Assembly: GCF_013409255.1 (NCBI RefSeq)
Contig: NZ_JACCAS010000002.1
Location: 1,674,001-1,738,000 of the forward strand
Direction of reading: 5' to 3'
DNA length: 64,000 nucleotides
Source: Paraburkholderia bryophila
GTDB taxonomy: Bacteria > Pseudomonadota > Gammaproteobacteria > Burkholderiales > Burkholderiaceae
Shown: piece after piece, positions 17,647-25,562 of the stretch
Position numbering within the stretch: the first letter of the stretch is position 1
Layout of the letters: each line of letters starts with the position of its first letter
The notes under the pieces: generated by a model
Database searches by the model: none
Seen by the model: the letters and a program-made list of their open reading frames with translations, nothing else
What the model was told of the DNA's origin: nothing
Made by a program: the position numbers and the translations under genes

Positions 17647-18840
17647 ATGAGTGGACCTCTTCAGGGTATCCGCGTCGTCGAGATCGGAACCCTCATCGCC
17701 GCGCCATTCGCCGCGCGCCTCATGGCCGAATTCGGCGCCGACGTCATCAAGATCGAAGCGCCCAACACCGGCGACCCCCTTCGAAAATGGCGCAAGCTGC
17801 ACGAGGGCACTTCGCTCTGGTGGTATCTGCAGTCGCGCAACAAAAAGTCTATCTGCGTGAATCTGAAGTCGACGGACGGTGTCGAGATTGTCAAACGGCT
17901 CGCCGCCGACGCCGACGTCGTGATCGAAAACCTCCGTCCAGGCGCGCTCGAAAAGCTCGGCCTCGGCTGGGACGTGCTGCACGCCATCAACCCGAAACTG
18001 ACGATGGTCCGCATTTCCGGCTACGGCCAGTCCGGTCCTTATCGCGACCGGCCGGGCTTCGGCGCGATCGGCGAAGCGATGGGCGGTATTCGCTACACGA
18101 CCGGCGAAGTGGACGGCGCGCCGGCGCGCGTCGGCGTGAGTCTCGGCGATTCGCTCGCTTCGCTGCACGGCGTGATCGGCGCGCTGATGTCGCTGCTGCG
18201 CGTGAAGACGGGGCAGGGCGAAGGCCAGGTGGTGGATGTGTCGCTGGTCGAAAGCGTGTTCAATCTGATGGAAAGCCTCGTGCCCGAATACGATCTGCTC
18301 GGACATGTGCGCGAGCGCAGCGGCGGCGCGTTGCCGGGCATTGCGCCGTCGAACACCTATCGCACGGAAGACGAAGGCTATGTGGTGATCGCCGGCAACA
18401 GCGATCCGATTTTCAAGCGCCTGATGCAATTGATCGGTCGCGCCGATCTCGCCGACGACCCCGCTCTGGCACATAACGACGGCCGCGCGAAACACAGCGC
18501 GATGCTCGATCAGGTCATCACCGCGTGGACCTCGTGCCACGCCACCGAGGACGTGCTGGCCGCGCTCGAACGCGCCGAAGTGCCGGCGGGCCGGATCTAT
18601 TCCGTGGCCGACATCGTCGCCGATCCGCACTACCAGGCGCGCGAGATGTTGTTGCCGGCGCAACTACCCGGCGGTGTCACGGTGAAGATGCCGGGGATCG
18701 TGCCGAAGCTGTCGGATACGCCGGGCGAAGTGCGCTGGCAAGGGCCGGCGCTCGGCGAGCATACCGGCAGCGTCCTGACTCAACTTGGATTCAGCAACGA
18801 AGATATCGCGCGCTTGCGCGGTGAAGGAGTCGTGCAATGA
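17647..18840 (+). CDS. CaiB/BaiF-type (family III) CoA-transferase
   Basis: A 397-residue enzyme starting at ATG 17647 with GGAGAC upstream. Signatures: GIRVVEIGTLIAAPFAARLMAEFGADVIKIEAP at the N-terminus and NLKSTDGVEIVKRLAADADVVIENLRPG; the catalytic Asp follows in FGAIGEAMGGI-type context. Family III enzymes move CoA between carboxylic acids. The next gene is an HMG-CoA lyase-like enzyme and the third a transporter, so it probably activates an imported dicarboxylate or hydroxy-dicarboxylate to its CoA ester. Confidence 0.88.
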   Translation: MSGPLQGIRVVEIGTLIAAPFAARLMAEFGADVIKIEAPNTGDPLRKWRKLHEGTSLWWYLQSRNKKSICVNLKSTDGVEIVKRLAADADVVIENLRPGALEKLGLGWDVLHAINPKLTMVRISGYGQSGPYRDRPGFGAIGEAMGGIRYTTGEVDGAPARVGVSLGDSLASLHGVIGALMSLLRVKTGQGEGQVVDVSLVESVFNLMESLVPEYDLLGHVRERSGGALPGIAPSNTYRTEDEGYVVIAGNSDPIFKRLMQLIGRADLADDPALAHNDGRAKHSAMLDQVITAWTSCHATEDVLAALERAEVPAGRIYSVADIVADPHYQAREMLLPAQLPGGVTVKMPGIVPKLSDTPGEVRWQGPALGEHTGSVLTQLGFSNEDIARLRGEGVVQ

Positions 18841-19778
18841 GTGCCATCCCATTCGACAAACTGATCGTGCAGGAAGTGGCGCCGCGCGACGGCTTGCAGA
18901 TCGAACCCACCTGGGTCGAGACCGCCGACAAGATCGCGCTGATCGACGCGCTTTCCACCGCGGGCTTCACACGCATCGAGGCAGGTTCGTTCGTCTCGCC
19001 GAAAGCGATTCCGGCGTTGCGCGACGGCGAAGCGGTGTTCCAGCAAATCGCGCGGCAACCGGGCGTGATCTACGTTGCGCTCGTGCCGAATCTGAAGGGC
19101 GCCGAACGCGCGCTGGCTTCGCGCGCCGATGAGCTGAACCTGGTGATGTCGGCGAGTCAGACGCACAACCGCGCCAATATGCGGATGAGTTGCGAGTCGT
19201 CGCTCGCGGCGTTCGGCGACATCGTGCGGCAGGTGAAGGGCTCGGGCGTGTTGCTGAATGCGTCCGTGGCGACGGCGTTCGGTTGTCCGTTCGAAGGCAA
19301 GATCGACGAAGACCGCGTGATCGCGATTGTCGACGCGTATCGCGAGATGGGCATCGAGGGCATCACGCTGGCGGATACGACCGGCATGGCGAATCCACGC
19401 CAGGTCGCACGGATCGTCACGCGGGTACTTGAGCGGTTGCCGGCCGCCGCGCTCACGCTGCACTTTCACAACACGCGTGGTCTCGGTCTCGCCAATGTGT
19501 TGGCGGCGTACGAAGCCGGCGCGCGCCGCTTCGACGCTGCGTTAGGCGGCCTGGGCGGCTGTCCGTTCGCGCCGGGCGCGTCCGGCAATATCTGCACGGA
19601 AGATCTCGTGAACCTGTGCGACGAAATGGGCATTCCCACCGGGATCGATCTGGAGAAGTTGCTGACCTTGTCGCGCGGATTGCCTGCGTTGCTCGGCCAC
19701 GACATGCCGGGACAACTGGCAAAGGCCGGCCGCAATCGCGACCTGCATCCCGTGCCGGACTACGTTCTACACATCTGA
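18837..19778 (+). CDS. Hydroxymethylglutaryl-CoA lyase-like enzyme
   Basis: A 313-residue TIM-barrel lyase overlapping the CoA-transferase stop by four bases (ATGA). It shows the catalytic start VAPRDGLQ, metal-ligand HFHNTRG and the HMG-CoA lyase signature GLGGCPFAPGASGN with the flexible-loop Cys. The reaction by family is cleavage of HMG-CoA (or a 3-hydroxy-3-methyl acyl-CoA relative) to acetyl-CoA or another acyl-CoA plus a keto acid. No leucine catabolism genes surround it; pairing with a CoA-transferase and MFS suggests breakdown of an imported acid such as 3-hydroxy-3-methylglutarate or citramalate. Confidence 0.87.
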   Translation: MSAIPFDKLIVQEVAPRDGLQIEPTWVETADKIALIDALSTAGFTRIEAGSFVSPKAIPALRDGEAVFQQIARQPGVIYVALVPNLKGAERALASRADELNLVMSASQTHNRANMRMSCESSLAAFGDIVRQVKGSGVLLNASVATAFGCPFEGKIDEDRVIAIVDAYREMGIEGITLADTTGMANPRQVARIVTRVLERLPAAALTLHFHNTRGLGLANVLAAYEAGARRFDAALGGLGGCPFAPGASGNICTEDLVNLCDEMGIPTGIDLEKLLTLSRGLPALLGHDMPGQLAKAGRNRDLHPVPDYVLHI

Positions 19779-19837
19779 CATTCCCTAACCGATTACACGA
19801 TCGGACGGCATCGCCGAATCCGGCATTGGAGACACGC

Positions 19838-21169
19838 ATGAGCGACCTGGGCGCAGTGGCTGCCGGCAGCCGTGAGCACAACGCGGACGACGCCGCGGCG
19901 ATCATCCGCAAAGTAGCCTGGCGGCTGATGCCGCTGATCATGATCTGCTATCTGTTCGCGTTCTTCGACCGCATCAATATCAGTTTCGCGAAGTTCCAGT
20001 TGCAAAGCGATCTCGGTTTGTCCGACACCGCGTACGGTCTCGGCGCGAGTCTGTTCGTGATCGGCTATGTGCTGTTCGAAGTGCCGAGCAATCTGTTTCT
20101 GTACAAGGTCGGCGCACGGCGCTGGATCGCGCGGATCATGATCTCGTGGGGCCTGGCGACGGCGGCGATGGTGTTCGTCAATAACGAATGGCAGTTCTAC
20201 GGACTGCGGTTTGTGATCGGCGCGATGGAAGCGGGTTTTGCGCCGGGCGTGCTGTACTACCTGACGCTGTGGTTTCCGCCGAGTCATCGCGGACGCATTA
20301 CGTCGATGCTGTTTCTGGCGTCCGCGTTTTCGGGTCTGGTCGGCGCGCCGTTGGCGGGTCTGGTGATCGGGCATATGAACGGCGTGCTCGGTATGCCGGG
20401 CTGGCACTGGCTGTTTCTGCTCGGCGGCTTGCCGTGCATCGTGCTGGGGTATCTCGTGTTGAAGGTGCTGAAAGACCGGATCGACGACGCCGACTGGTTG
20501 TCGTCGACGGAGAAATCTTTTCTGACGGCGCAGATTGCGCAGCAAAGCCGTCATCCCGAGACCGGACATTCGTTTCTCGGTGCGATCAGAACGCCGGGCT
20601 TTCTGACGCTGGGTCTGGTCTATTTCCTGATTCAGGTGGCGTCGTACGGATTGAACTTCTGGGCGCCGCATTTGATTCGCGTGGCGGGGACCCACAACCC
20701 CACCGTGATTGGCTTGCTGACGGCGGTGCCCTATGTGTGCGGCGCCATCTGCATGGTGGTCGTCGGACGCCTGTCCGATACGAGCGGCGAGCGGCGCAAG
20801 TTCGTTTGCGGCTTGCTGGTGATGTCGGCGATCGGCTTTTTCGCGGCGGGTTACTTCGATAAGCAGACCGCTTTGCTGGTCGTCGCGTTGGCGGTGATGG
20901 GCGCGGGCGTGGTGGCGTCGATCCCGGCGTTCTGGGCGCTGCCGCCCAAGCTCGTGACCGGCGCCGGCGCGGCCGGCGGGATCGCGCTGATCAATACGCT
21001 CGGACAGCTTGGCGGGATCGTGAGTCCGGTCATGGTGGGGCGAGTGCGGGATCTGACCGGCAGCACGACGCCGGCGCTTTACGTGATCGGTGCGATGAGT
21101 CTGGTTTGCGCGCTGATCGTGTTGTACGGCTTGCCTGAGTCGTTGCGACAGAAGGATGCCGCGAGATGA
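19838..21169 (+). CDS. MFS transporter, anion:cation symporter type
   Basis: A 443-residue membrane protein (start ATG 19838, GGAGACACGC upstream) with about 12 helices. LMPLIMICYLFAFFDRINISFAKFQ and GASLFVIGYVLFEVPSNLFLYKVGARRWIARIM match the ACS family and are clearly related to the transporter at 8377. Third gene of the CoA-transferase/lyase operon, 59 bases after the lyase. Likely imports the organic acid that the CoA-transferase activates. Confidence 0.88.
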   Translation: MSDLGAVAAGSREHNADDAAAIIRKVAWRLMPLIMICYLFAFFDRINISFAKFQLQSDLGLSDTAYGLGASLFVIGYVLFEVPSNLFLYKVGARRWIARIMISWGLATAAMVFVNNEWQFYGLRFVIGAMEAGFAPGVLYYLTLWFPPSHRGRITSMLFLASAFSGLVGAPLAGLVIGHMNGVLGMPGWHWLFLLGGLPCIVLGYLVLKVLKDRIDDADWLSSTEKSFLTAQIAQQSRHPETGHSFLGAIRTPGFLTLGLVYFLIQVASYGLNFWAPHLIRVAGTHNPTVIGLLTAVPYVCGAICMVVVGRLSDTSGERRKFVCGLLVMSAIGFFAAGYFDKQTALLVVALAVMGAGVVASIPAFWALPPKLVTGAGAAGGIALINTLGQLGGIVSPVMVGRVRDLTGSTTPALYVIGAMSLVCALIVLYGLPESLRQKDAAR

Positions 21170-21209
21170 GCGGCATCGCGTAGCTGAAGCATCCTTCGAA
21201 TAATTTTTT
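21151..21209 (+). terminator. Probable rho-independent terminator spanning MFS stop
   Basis: GATGCCGC (21155-21162) pairs with GCGGCATC (21170-21177) around a 7-base loop that contains the stop region. An outer pair GAAGGATGC/GCATCCTTC (21151-21159, 21189-21197) is followed by AATAATTTTTT. Either fold ends close to the T run. Confidence 0.5.
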
Positions 21210-21413
21210 GCGAGGTACGTCATTTCCAGTCAGCGGCGGCGACTAAGTCCACGAAACATCCGGACGATCGTACATGGCGGCCAGCCCCGGATGTTGCATT
21301 GCCGGGTACGGCATGGGCAGTGGATCGACCGCTGCCCGGTACGTCCAGGCGTTTGAACGTCGCTGCGTGGCCCGCTATCGAAGCGCGGCCACCGGCCTGA
21401 AACTGGAGATGAC

Positions 21414-21707
21414 ATGAAATCGATCCGAGCCGCCATGATGTGCTGCCTGTTGCCGCTTGCGTTTGCCGCGGGTTCCGCGCAGGCACAGGGAATCGGGCAC
21501 GCCGGTATGTATCTGATGCCGCCGAACTACAGCATGATGATGGATAAGCTGACGCCTGAGCAGCGCACGCAAGCCATCGGCATTCAGCAAAAAATGATGC
21601 AGATGGAAATGGAGTATCAGGACAACGTGGCCCAGATGGAGATGAAGCACACCCACGACATGATGCAGATGCAAAGCCAATTGCTCGACATCTTCAAGGG
21701 TCACTGA
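21414..21707 (+). CDS. Small Met-rich periplasmic protein with LTxxQ motif
   Basis: A 97-residue protein with a signal peptide (cleavage after GSAQA, about residue 24). The mature part of about 72 residues contains 14 Met and 4 His, arranged in heptad-like runs (KMMQMEMEY, HDMMQMQSQ), plus LTPEQR, the LTxxQ motif of Spy/CpxP-type periplasmic proteins. It is predicted to be one or two helices in the periplasm. The Met/His richness suggests soft-metal (Cu, Ag) binding, or chaperoning in the Spy manner; both are inferences. GGAGATGAC precedes the ATG. Confidence 0.75.
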   Translation: MKSIRAAMMCCLLPLAFAAGSAQAQGIGHAGMYLMPPNYSMMMDKLTPEQRTQAIGIQQKMMQMEMEYQDNVAQMEMKHTHDMMQMQSQLLDIFKGH

Positions 21708-21762
21708 ACGTCAACGCAGTTCTTTCGGGGCGCGCGCGGTGAAGGTGCCGCGCGCGCAACCG

Positions 21763-23349
21763 TCATCCTTTGCCGTGTGTCGCGGCTATTTCCTGCAAAT
21801 CCAGATCGTGTTCGAGAACGCTCAGGAGTTCGTCGTGAATCAAGCCCGTTCGGTGCAGACGTAGCAATTCGACGCGCGCTGCGGCAACCGCGGCTAATAC
21901 CACGTCATAGTGCGCGGCCCGGACGTCCGGCGGATAAGCAGTTTCGCTTTGATACGCCTCGGTCATGCTCGCACGATAGGTGTACTGCTCCAGCAGCCGT
22001 GGATGAATCACGCTGCCATCCGGCCCATGCGCGAGCGGTAGAACCGCGGCGAGTTGCGCCGCTTCGAGCCTGGCCCATGCCTGCGGTTCGCTCAGATGGC
22101 GGGCGTTCTGCTCGTCCTCGTGATCCGGATTGATCCAGTGGATCAATGGACCGATCGTCGTGCCTTGACCTAACACCGTCACGAGAATGACCGCGAAGGA
22201 CGCGACCAGAATCAGATCGCGTCCGGGCATGGCTTCAGGCAGCGACAGCGCGATAGCCAGTGTGACTACGCCTCGCATGCCGGCCCAACTGGTGACGGTA
22301 GCCGAGCGCCAGTCGGGCGTGCTGCCTTCGCGCCGTGCCCATTTGCAGATCCGCGCCTTCAACCATTCCGTCGTGAAGACCCACGCGAAACGCGACAGCA
22401 CGACCGCCGCCAGTACTGCGCCGACCGCCGGCGCCAGCGCGGCGAGCGTGTCGCCGACGCCGCCCAGCCGCGCGATCACGCCGCGCAGCGAGAGGCCGAT
22501 CAGAATGAAGACCAGCGCTTCCATCAGAAAGATCACGACTTGCCAGAAGGCCGTGCCGCGCATCCGGACGGCGGCCGAGAAGACCTCGTGCTGATACCAG
22601 CCGAGCATCATCCCGCAGCTCACGGTCGCGATGACACCGGACACGCCCAGCATGTCGCCGGCGATGTAGCTGATCCATGGCGAGAGTATCGATGCGGTGA
22701 TGATCAGGTAGCCGTCGTCGAGAAGCCGCAGCAGCCTGACGACGACAAAGCCGATCACGACGCCGACGGCGACGCCACCAAGCGCCAGCACGGCGAAGTG
22801 CCCCGCCGCTGCTTGCGCGCTGAACGCGCCGGTCAATGCGGCGGTCACGGCGATGCGGAATAGCACGATGCCGGCGGCGTCGTTGAGGAGGCTTTCGCCT
22901 TCGAGCAGCACCATCAGGCGGCGCGGCAGCGCGACGCGTTCCAGCACGGCTTTCGCGGCGACGGCGTCGGGCGGCGAGACGACCGCGCCCAGCGCGAAGC
23001 AGGCGCCCCATGGCAACGCGGGCACGACCCAATGCACCACCAGGCCCACTACGAGCGTGGTGAAGGCGACTGCGCCGATTGCGAGCAGCAGGATGCCGCC
23101 GAGATTGCGTTTGAACTCGTCCCATACCGAGAAGTACGCGCCATCCATGAGAAGCGGCGGCAGGAACACGATCAGGATTAGTTCGGGATCGAGATTGAAG
23201 GTCGGCAGCCCGGGCACGAAGGCCATCGCGGCGCCGCCGACCAGCAGCGCGGCGGCGGGCGGGAGACGCAGCCGCTTGGCGAGCAGTTCGAGACCGATGA
23301 TCGCGACGAGCGACAGCAAGACGAGTTTGAAGCCCATGACGGAAGACAT
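21763..23349 (-). CDS. CPA1-family Na+/H+ antiporter
   Basis: A 528-residue protein with about 12-13 membrane helices over residues 5-405 and a cytoplasmic tail of about 120 residues. The ion-binding signatures GAVVSPPDAVAAKAVL and EGESLLNDAAGIVLF are those of bacterial CPA1 (YjcE/NhaP-like) antiporters, which exchange Na+ or K+ for protons across the inner membrane. Single gene, convergent with the Met-rich protein gene. The tail is mostly helical and may be regulatory. Confidence 0.9.
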   Translation of the reverse strand: MSSVMGFKLVLLSLVAIIGLELLAKRLRLPPAAALLVGGAAMAFVPGLPTFNLDPELILIVFLPPLLMDGAYFSVWDEFKRNLGGILLLAIGAVAFTTLVVGLVVHWVVPALPWGACFALGAVVSPPDAVAAKAVLERVALPRRLMVLLEGESLLNDAAGIVLFRIAVTAALTGAFSAQAAAGHFAVLALGGVAVGVVIGFVVVRLLRLLDDGYLIITASILSPWISYIAGDMLGVSGVIATVSCGMMLGWYQHEVFSAAVRMRGTAFWQVVIFLMEALVFILIGLSLRGVIARLGGVGDTLAALAPAVGAVLAAVVLSRFAWVFTTEWLKARICKWARREGSTPDWRSATVTSWAGMRGVVTLAIALSLPEAMPGRDLILVASFAVILVTVLGQGTTIGPLIHWINPDHEDEQNARHLSEPQAWARLEAAQLAAVLPLAHGPDGSVIHPRLLEQYTYRASMTEAYQSETAYPPDVRAAHYDVVLAAVAAARVELLRLHRTGLIHDELLSVLEHDLDLQEIAATHGKG

Positions 23350-23473
23350 GCGCGGCCTCGGTAGATGGCGGGGAGTTACTTTTTATCACAGGGGCGGGCG
23401 GATCCCGTTGCTTGTGAGTGAGCGGCGGGGGATTGGTTTGTTGCTTCAATGAGTTGGGTGGGATGTGCTCAGG

Positions 23474-23511
23474 TTGTCCACAGGCTTATGGACAAAATGT
23501 GGGGATAAGGT
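23474..23511. promoter_or_regulatory. DnaA-box-like sequence pair
   Basis: TTGTCCACA (23474-23482) followed by GGACAAAATG and TGTGGGGATAAG (23499-23510). The first differs from the DnaA box TTATCCACA at one position; the second resembles a reverse box with an extra G. It lies in the 585-base gene-free gap 23350-23934, in which I see no other structure. Confidence 0.4.
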
Positions 23512-23934
23512 TGGGGGGCAGAAGCGGCGCACGATGCGTCGGCAAGATGTGTCTGTACGACGAAGGGGATGGGGCATTTCGTCAGGGGATGACAGGCCGA
23601 TGAGTGATTTCCCAGGTCCGATGTAGGCGTCGCGGGAGGCGCTCCGTCATAGATGAAATGACAGCAAGGGTTGGAGAATTTTCGGGTTTTTTCGTCGCTC
23701 GGTGCCTTATAGCGTGCTTGTTCTTCGAACAGGTACAACGGATGAGGACGACGGTGAAAAACGATAGCGTTACTGAGGGGCCGGTCTGATCGTATTTCCG
23801 CTGCTGACGGTCGCCTCCGGCGCGAATGCCGTCGACTGTCTCACGCTTTCCGCCCAGTTCGGTGCAAGGCCGGGTTCGAAAACGTGTCGCCAACTGCATG
23901 AGTCAATGCAAATCAGACTACGACTGCTAGAGAG

Positions 23935-24216
23935 ATGATTTTGGACAAAGAAATCGACAAGGAAACGGCCGCTTACGTAAGTAGGCAACTGCTAGACGCC
24001 TTCAATTCTGTGGAGAACGCCATAAGAATAGTTCAGGAAAAATGCTCGAAAACGGAGTTTGAGGGCTTTCGTTCGGAGGCTGGAAGAGTCGCAGGTGGGC
24101 TATACCTTCTTCTTGAACCGCTATGGAGAGCTTACCCAGATCTTGCGCCAGAAGGTCTGGTGATGACACAGCCAAAGAAGAACAAAAATAGGCGGGGAGC
24201 TGACCGTAACGACTAG
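23935..24216 (+). CDS. Hypothetical protein, 93 aa
   Basis: A small acidic-then-basic protein with no signal peptide or membrane segment. Residues 1-70 are predicted helical (AAYVSRQLLDAFNSVENAIRIVQEKC, RVAGGLYLLLEPLWRAYPDL); the last 20 residues are a basic, disordered tail (PKKNKNRRGADRND). AGAGAG precedes the ATG. GC content is clearly lower than in neighbouring genes, consistent with acquired DNA. I do not recognise the family. The amphipathic helices and plausible ribosome site support a real gene. Confidence 0.5.
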   Translation: MILDKEIDKETAAYVSRQLLDAFNSVENAIRIVQEKCSKTEFEGFRSEAGRVAGGLYLLLEPLWRAYPDLAPEGLVMTQPKKNKNRRGADRND

Positions 24217-24385
24217 GAATTGCGAAGTGGCGGCAGCACTCAGCGGACGCTTTAAGCGCTCATCGAGAGTGCGGTAATACTCGTCAAGACGATTTAGGGA
24301 AGCAGAAACAGATCGCTATGGGCTGACCGACGCATCGATTTGCACAAGCGTATTTGCGTCAATGGCTTGGCGCTGTTTCAAGGGT

Positions 24386-24422
24386 GTTGTCCACAGCCTT
24401 GCCAACAAATTCTGTGGACAAC
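24386..24422. promoter_or_regulatory. Inverted DnaA-box-like hairpin, copy A
   Basis: GTTGTCCACAG (24386-24396) and CTGTGGACAAC (24412-24422) are a perfect 11-base inverted repeat around a 15-base spacer. The arms differ from DnaA boxes at one base. A diverged second copy lies at 24570-24604. Both sit in the 459-base gene-free gap 24217-24675. Confidence 0.5.
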
Positions 24423-24569
24423 TGGAGGAACATGTTCGGAGTCTTGGACAAGATACCCGCGAGGCGCCTATTTGAGCGTCGTCGAGCCTGCAATGACGCG
24501 TGATGCTTACGCATGAGCCGCCAGGCGATATCTCTGCCGCATCAACCACTTACCCGCCATGTCAGACCG

Positions 24570-24604
24570 TTATCCACAGCCTTGCGAACAATTTACGTGG
24601 ACAA
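24570..24604. promoter_or_regulatory. Inverted DnaA-box-like hairpin, copy B
   Basis: TTATCCACA (24570-24578) is an exact consensus DnaA box; it is followed by GCCTTGCGAACAATT-like spacer and CGTGGACAA (24596-24604). The spacer nearly repeats that of copy A (CCTTGCCAACAAATT), so the whole 35-37-base unit is duplicated. Confidence 0.5.
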
Positions 24605-24675
24605 GTTAAGTTTTCAAGTCCAGCTACAGCGTCGGCGTACCCACCAACGCCGACCCCAAACACCGCTTCACCACC

Positions 24676-25401
24676 CTAAGCCTTAAACGTCGACGCCGAC
24701 ACATCTTCCCGCGACTGCACCTGCAAAACCGCATCCCGCTTATCAAGCAAGTGCTGCCGAAGAATCGCGCTGAGCTTCTTGCCGTCGCGCGCTTCAAGCG
24801 CCTTCAGCATCTCGTCATGGTCATGAATCGCGCTATCCCACTTCGGGATCTGGAAATTCGACCGGAACCGGAGCGCCTGCAAACGACGGTTCACCGCGAC
24901 GTAAGTCTGTCGCAGCGCTGAATTTCTGGCCGCCTCATTGATCTTGTCGTGAATCGCCTGATTGCGGCTGTAGTACCCGGCCAGATCGTTCTGCGTGCGG
25001 CACGCGAGCATCGCGTAATGCAGCGCCTTGATCTCGGCCAGCTCGGCCGCCGTCATGCGCTCCGCCGCCAGCTCGCCGGAAAACGCTTCGAGACCGCTCA
25101 TCAGTTCGAAGGTCTCGCGCAACTCCGCCTCCGACATCTTCGATACCGACGCGCCCCGGTTCGGCTCGATCTCGATCAAGCCCTCCGCCGCCAGCACCTT
25201 CAGCGCCTCGCGCAACGGCGTGCGCGAAATGCCGAGCGTCTCGCACAACTCGCGCTCATTCAGTTTCTTGCCCGGCTCGAGCACCCCTTCGACGATAAAC
25301 CGGCGAATGTGCTCAACCACCGTGTCGTGCAACCGCTGCCGCTCGACCTTCGGCATCAGCGGGGAAGCGCCCACACCCGCATCGAAATCCGAATTTTGCA
25401 T
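24676..25401 (-). CDS. GntR-family (FadR/VanR type) transcriptional regulator
   Basis: A 241-residue regulator: winged helix at about 20-85 (DTVVEHIRRFIVEGVLEPGKKLNERELCETLGISRTPLREALKVLAAEGLIEIEPNRGASV) and an all-helical FCD ligand domain (about 95-225) with metal/ligand His positions (HYAML, HDKINEAARN, HDHDEMLKAL). Divergent from the aminotransferase gene, with a near-palindrome overlapping its own start and a matching palindrome ahead of the aminotransferase. It is probably an autoregulated repressor released by a carboxylic acid ligand. Confidence 0.9.
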   Translation of the reverse strand: MQNSDFDAGVGASPLMPKVERQRLHDTVVEHIRRFIVEGVLEPGKKLNERELCETLGISRTPLREALKVLAAEGLIEIEPNRGASVSKMSEAELRETFELMSGLEAFSGELAAERMTAAELAEIKALHYAMLACRTQNDLAGYYSRNQAIHDKINEAARNSALRQTYVAVNRRLQALRFRSNFQIPKWDSAIHDHDEMLKALEARDGKKLSAILRQHLLDKRDAVLQVQSREDVSASTFKA

Positions 25402-25407
25402 ACAAAA
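25394..25407. promoter_or_regulatory. Candidate GntR operator 1 (overlaps gntR-type start codon)
   Basis: TTTTGCATACAAAA, a one-mismatch palindrome that contains the start codon of the GntR-type gene (CAT at 25399-25401). It matches operator 2 at 13 of 14 positions. Binding here would block the regulator's own translation start region or promoter exit. Confidence 0.6.
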
Positions 25408-25530
25408 GCCCTCACATCGTGTTACGTCGGATTTTATCGGAAGCGCACCGATTAGTTAAGAGCGGGGGTAAACACCGGTCCAAAATGTCAAATTTCGTCT
25501 TGGGGGTGTCACGGATCGTCTGATATAGTT

Positions 25531-25544
25531 TTTTGCATGCAAAA
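25531..25544. promoter_or_regulatory. Candidate GntR operator 2 upstream of aminotransferase
   Basis: TTTTGCATGCAAAA, a perfect 14-base palindrome ending 18 bases before the aminotransferase ATG and just upstream of its GGAGGAG ribosome site. Same core as operator 1. Confidence 0.65.
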
Positions 25545-25562
25545 TTCAATCGGAGGAGCCCA

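Noticed and set aside
16534..18663. 709-residue open frame on the minus strand
   Set aside because: It is antisense to well-supported LysR and CoA-transferase genes and consists of His/Arg/Ala-rich sequence typical of GC-rich shadow frames.
23582..23899. 105-residue minus-strand open frame in the gene-poor patch
   Set aside because: No ribosome site and a low-complexity, Arg/Thr-rich sequence with no predicted fold.
23474..24604. Chromosomal origin of replication
   Set aside because: DnaA-box-like sequences are present, but there is no dnaA, dnaN, gyrB, rpmH or parAB gene nearby and no AT-rich unwinding region, so oriC is not supported.
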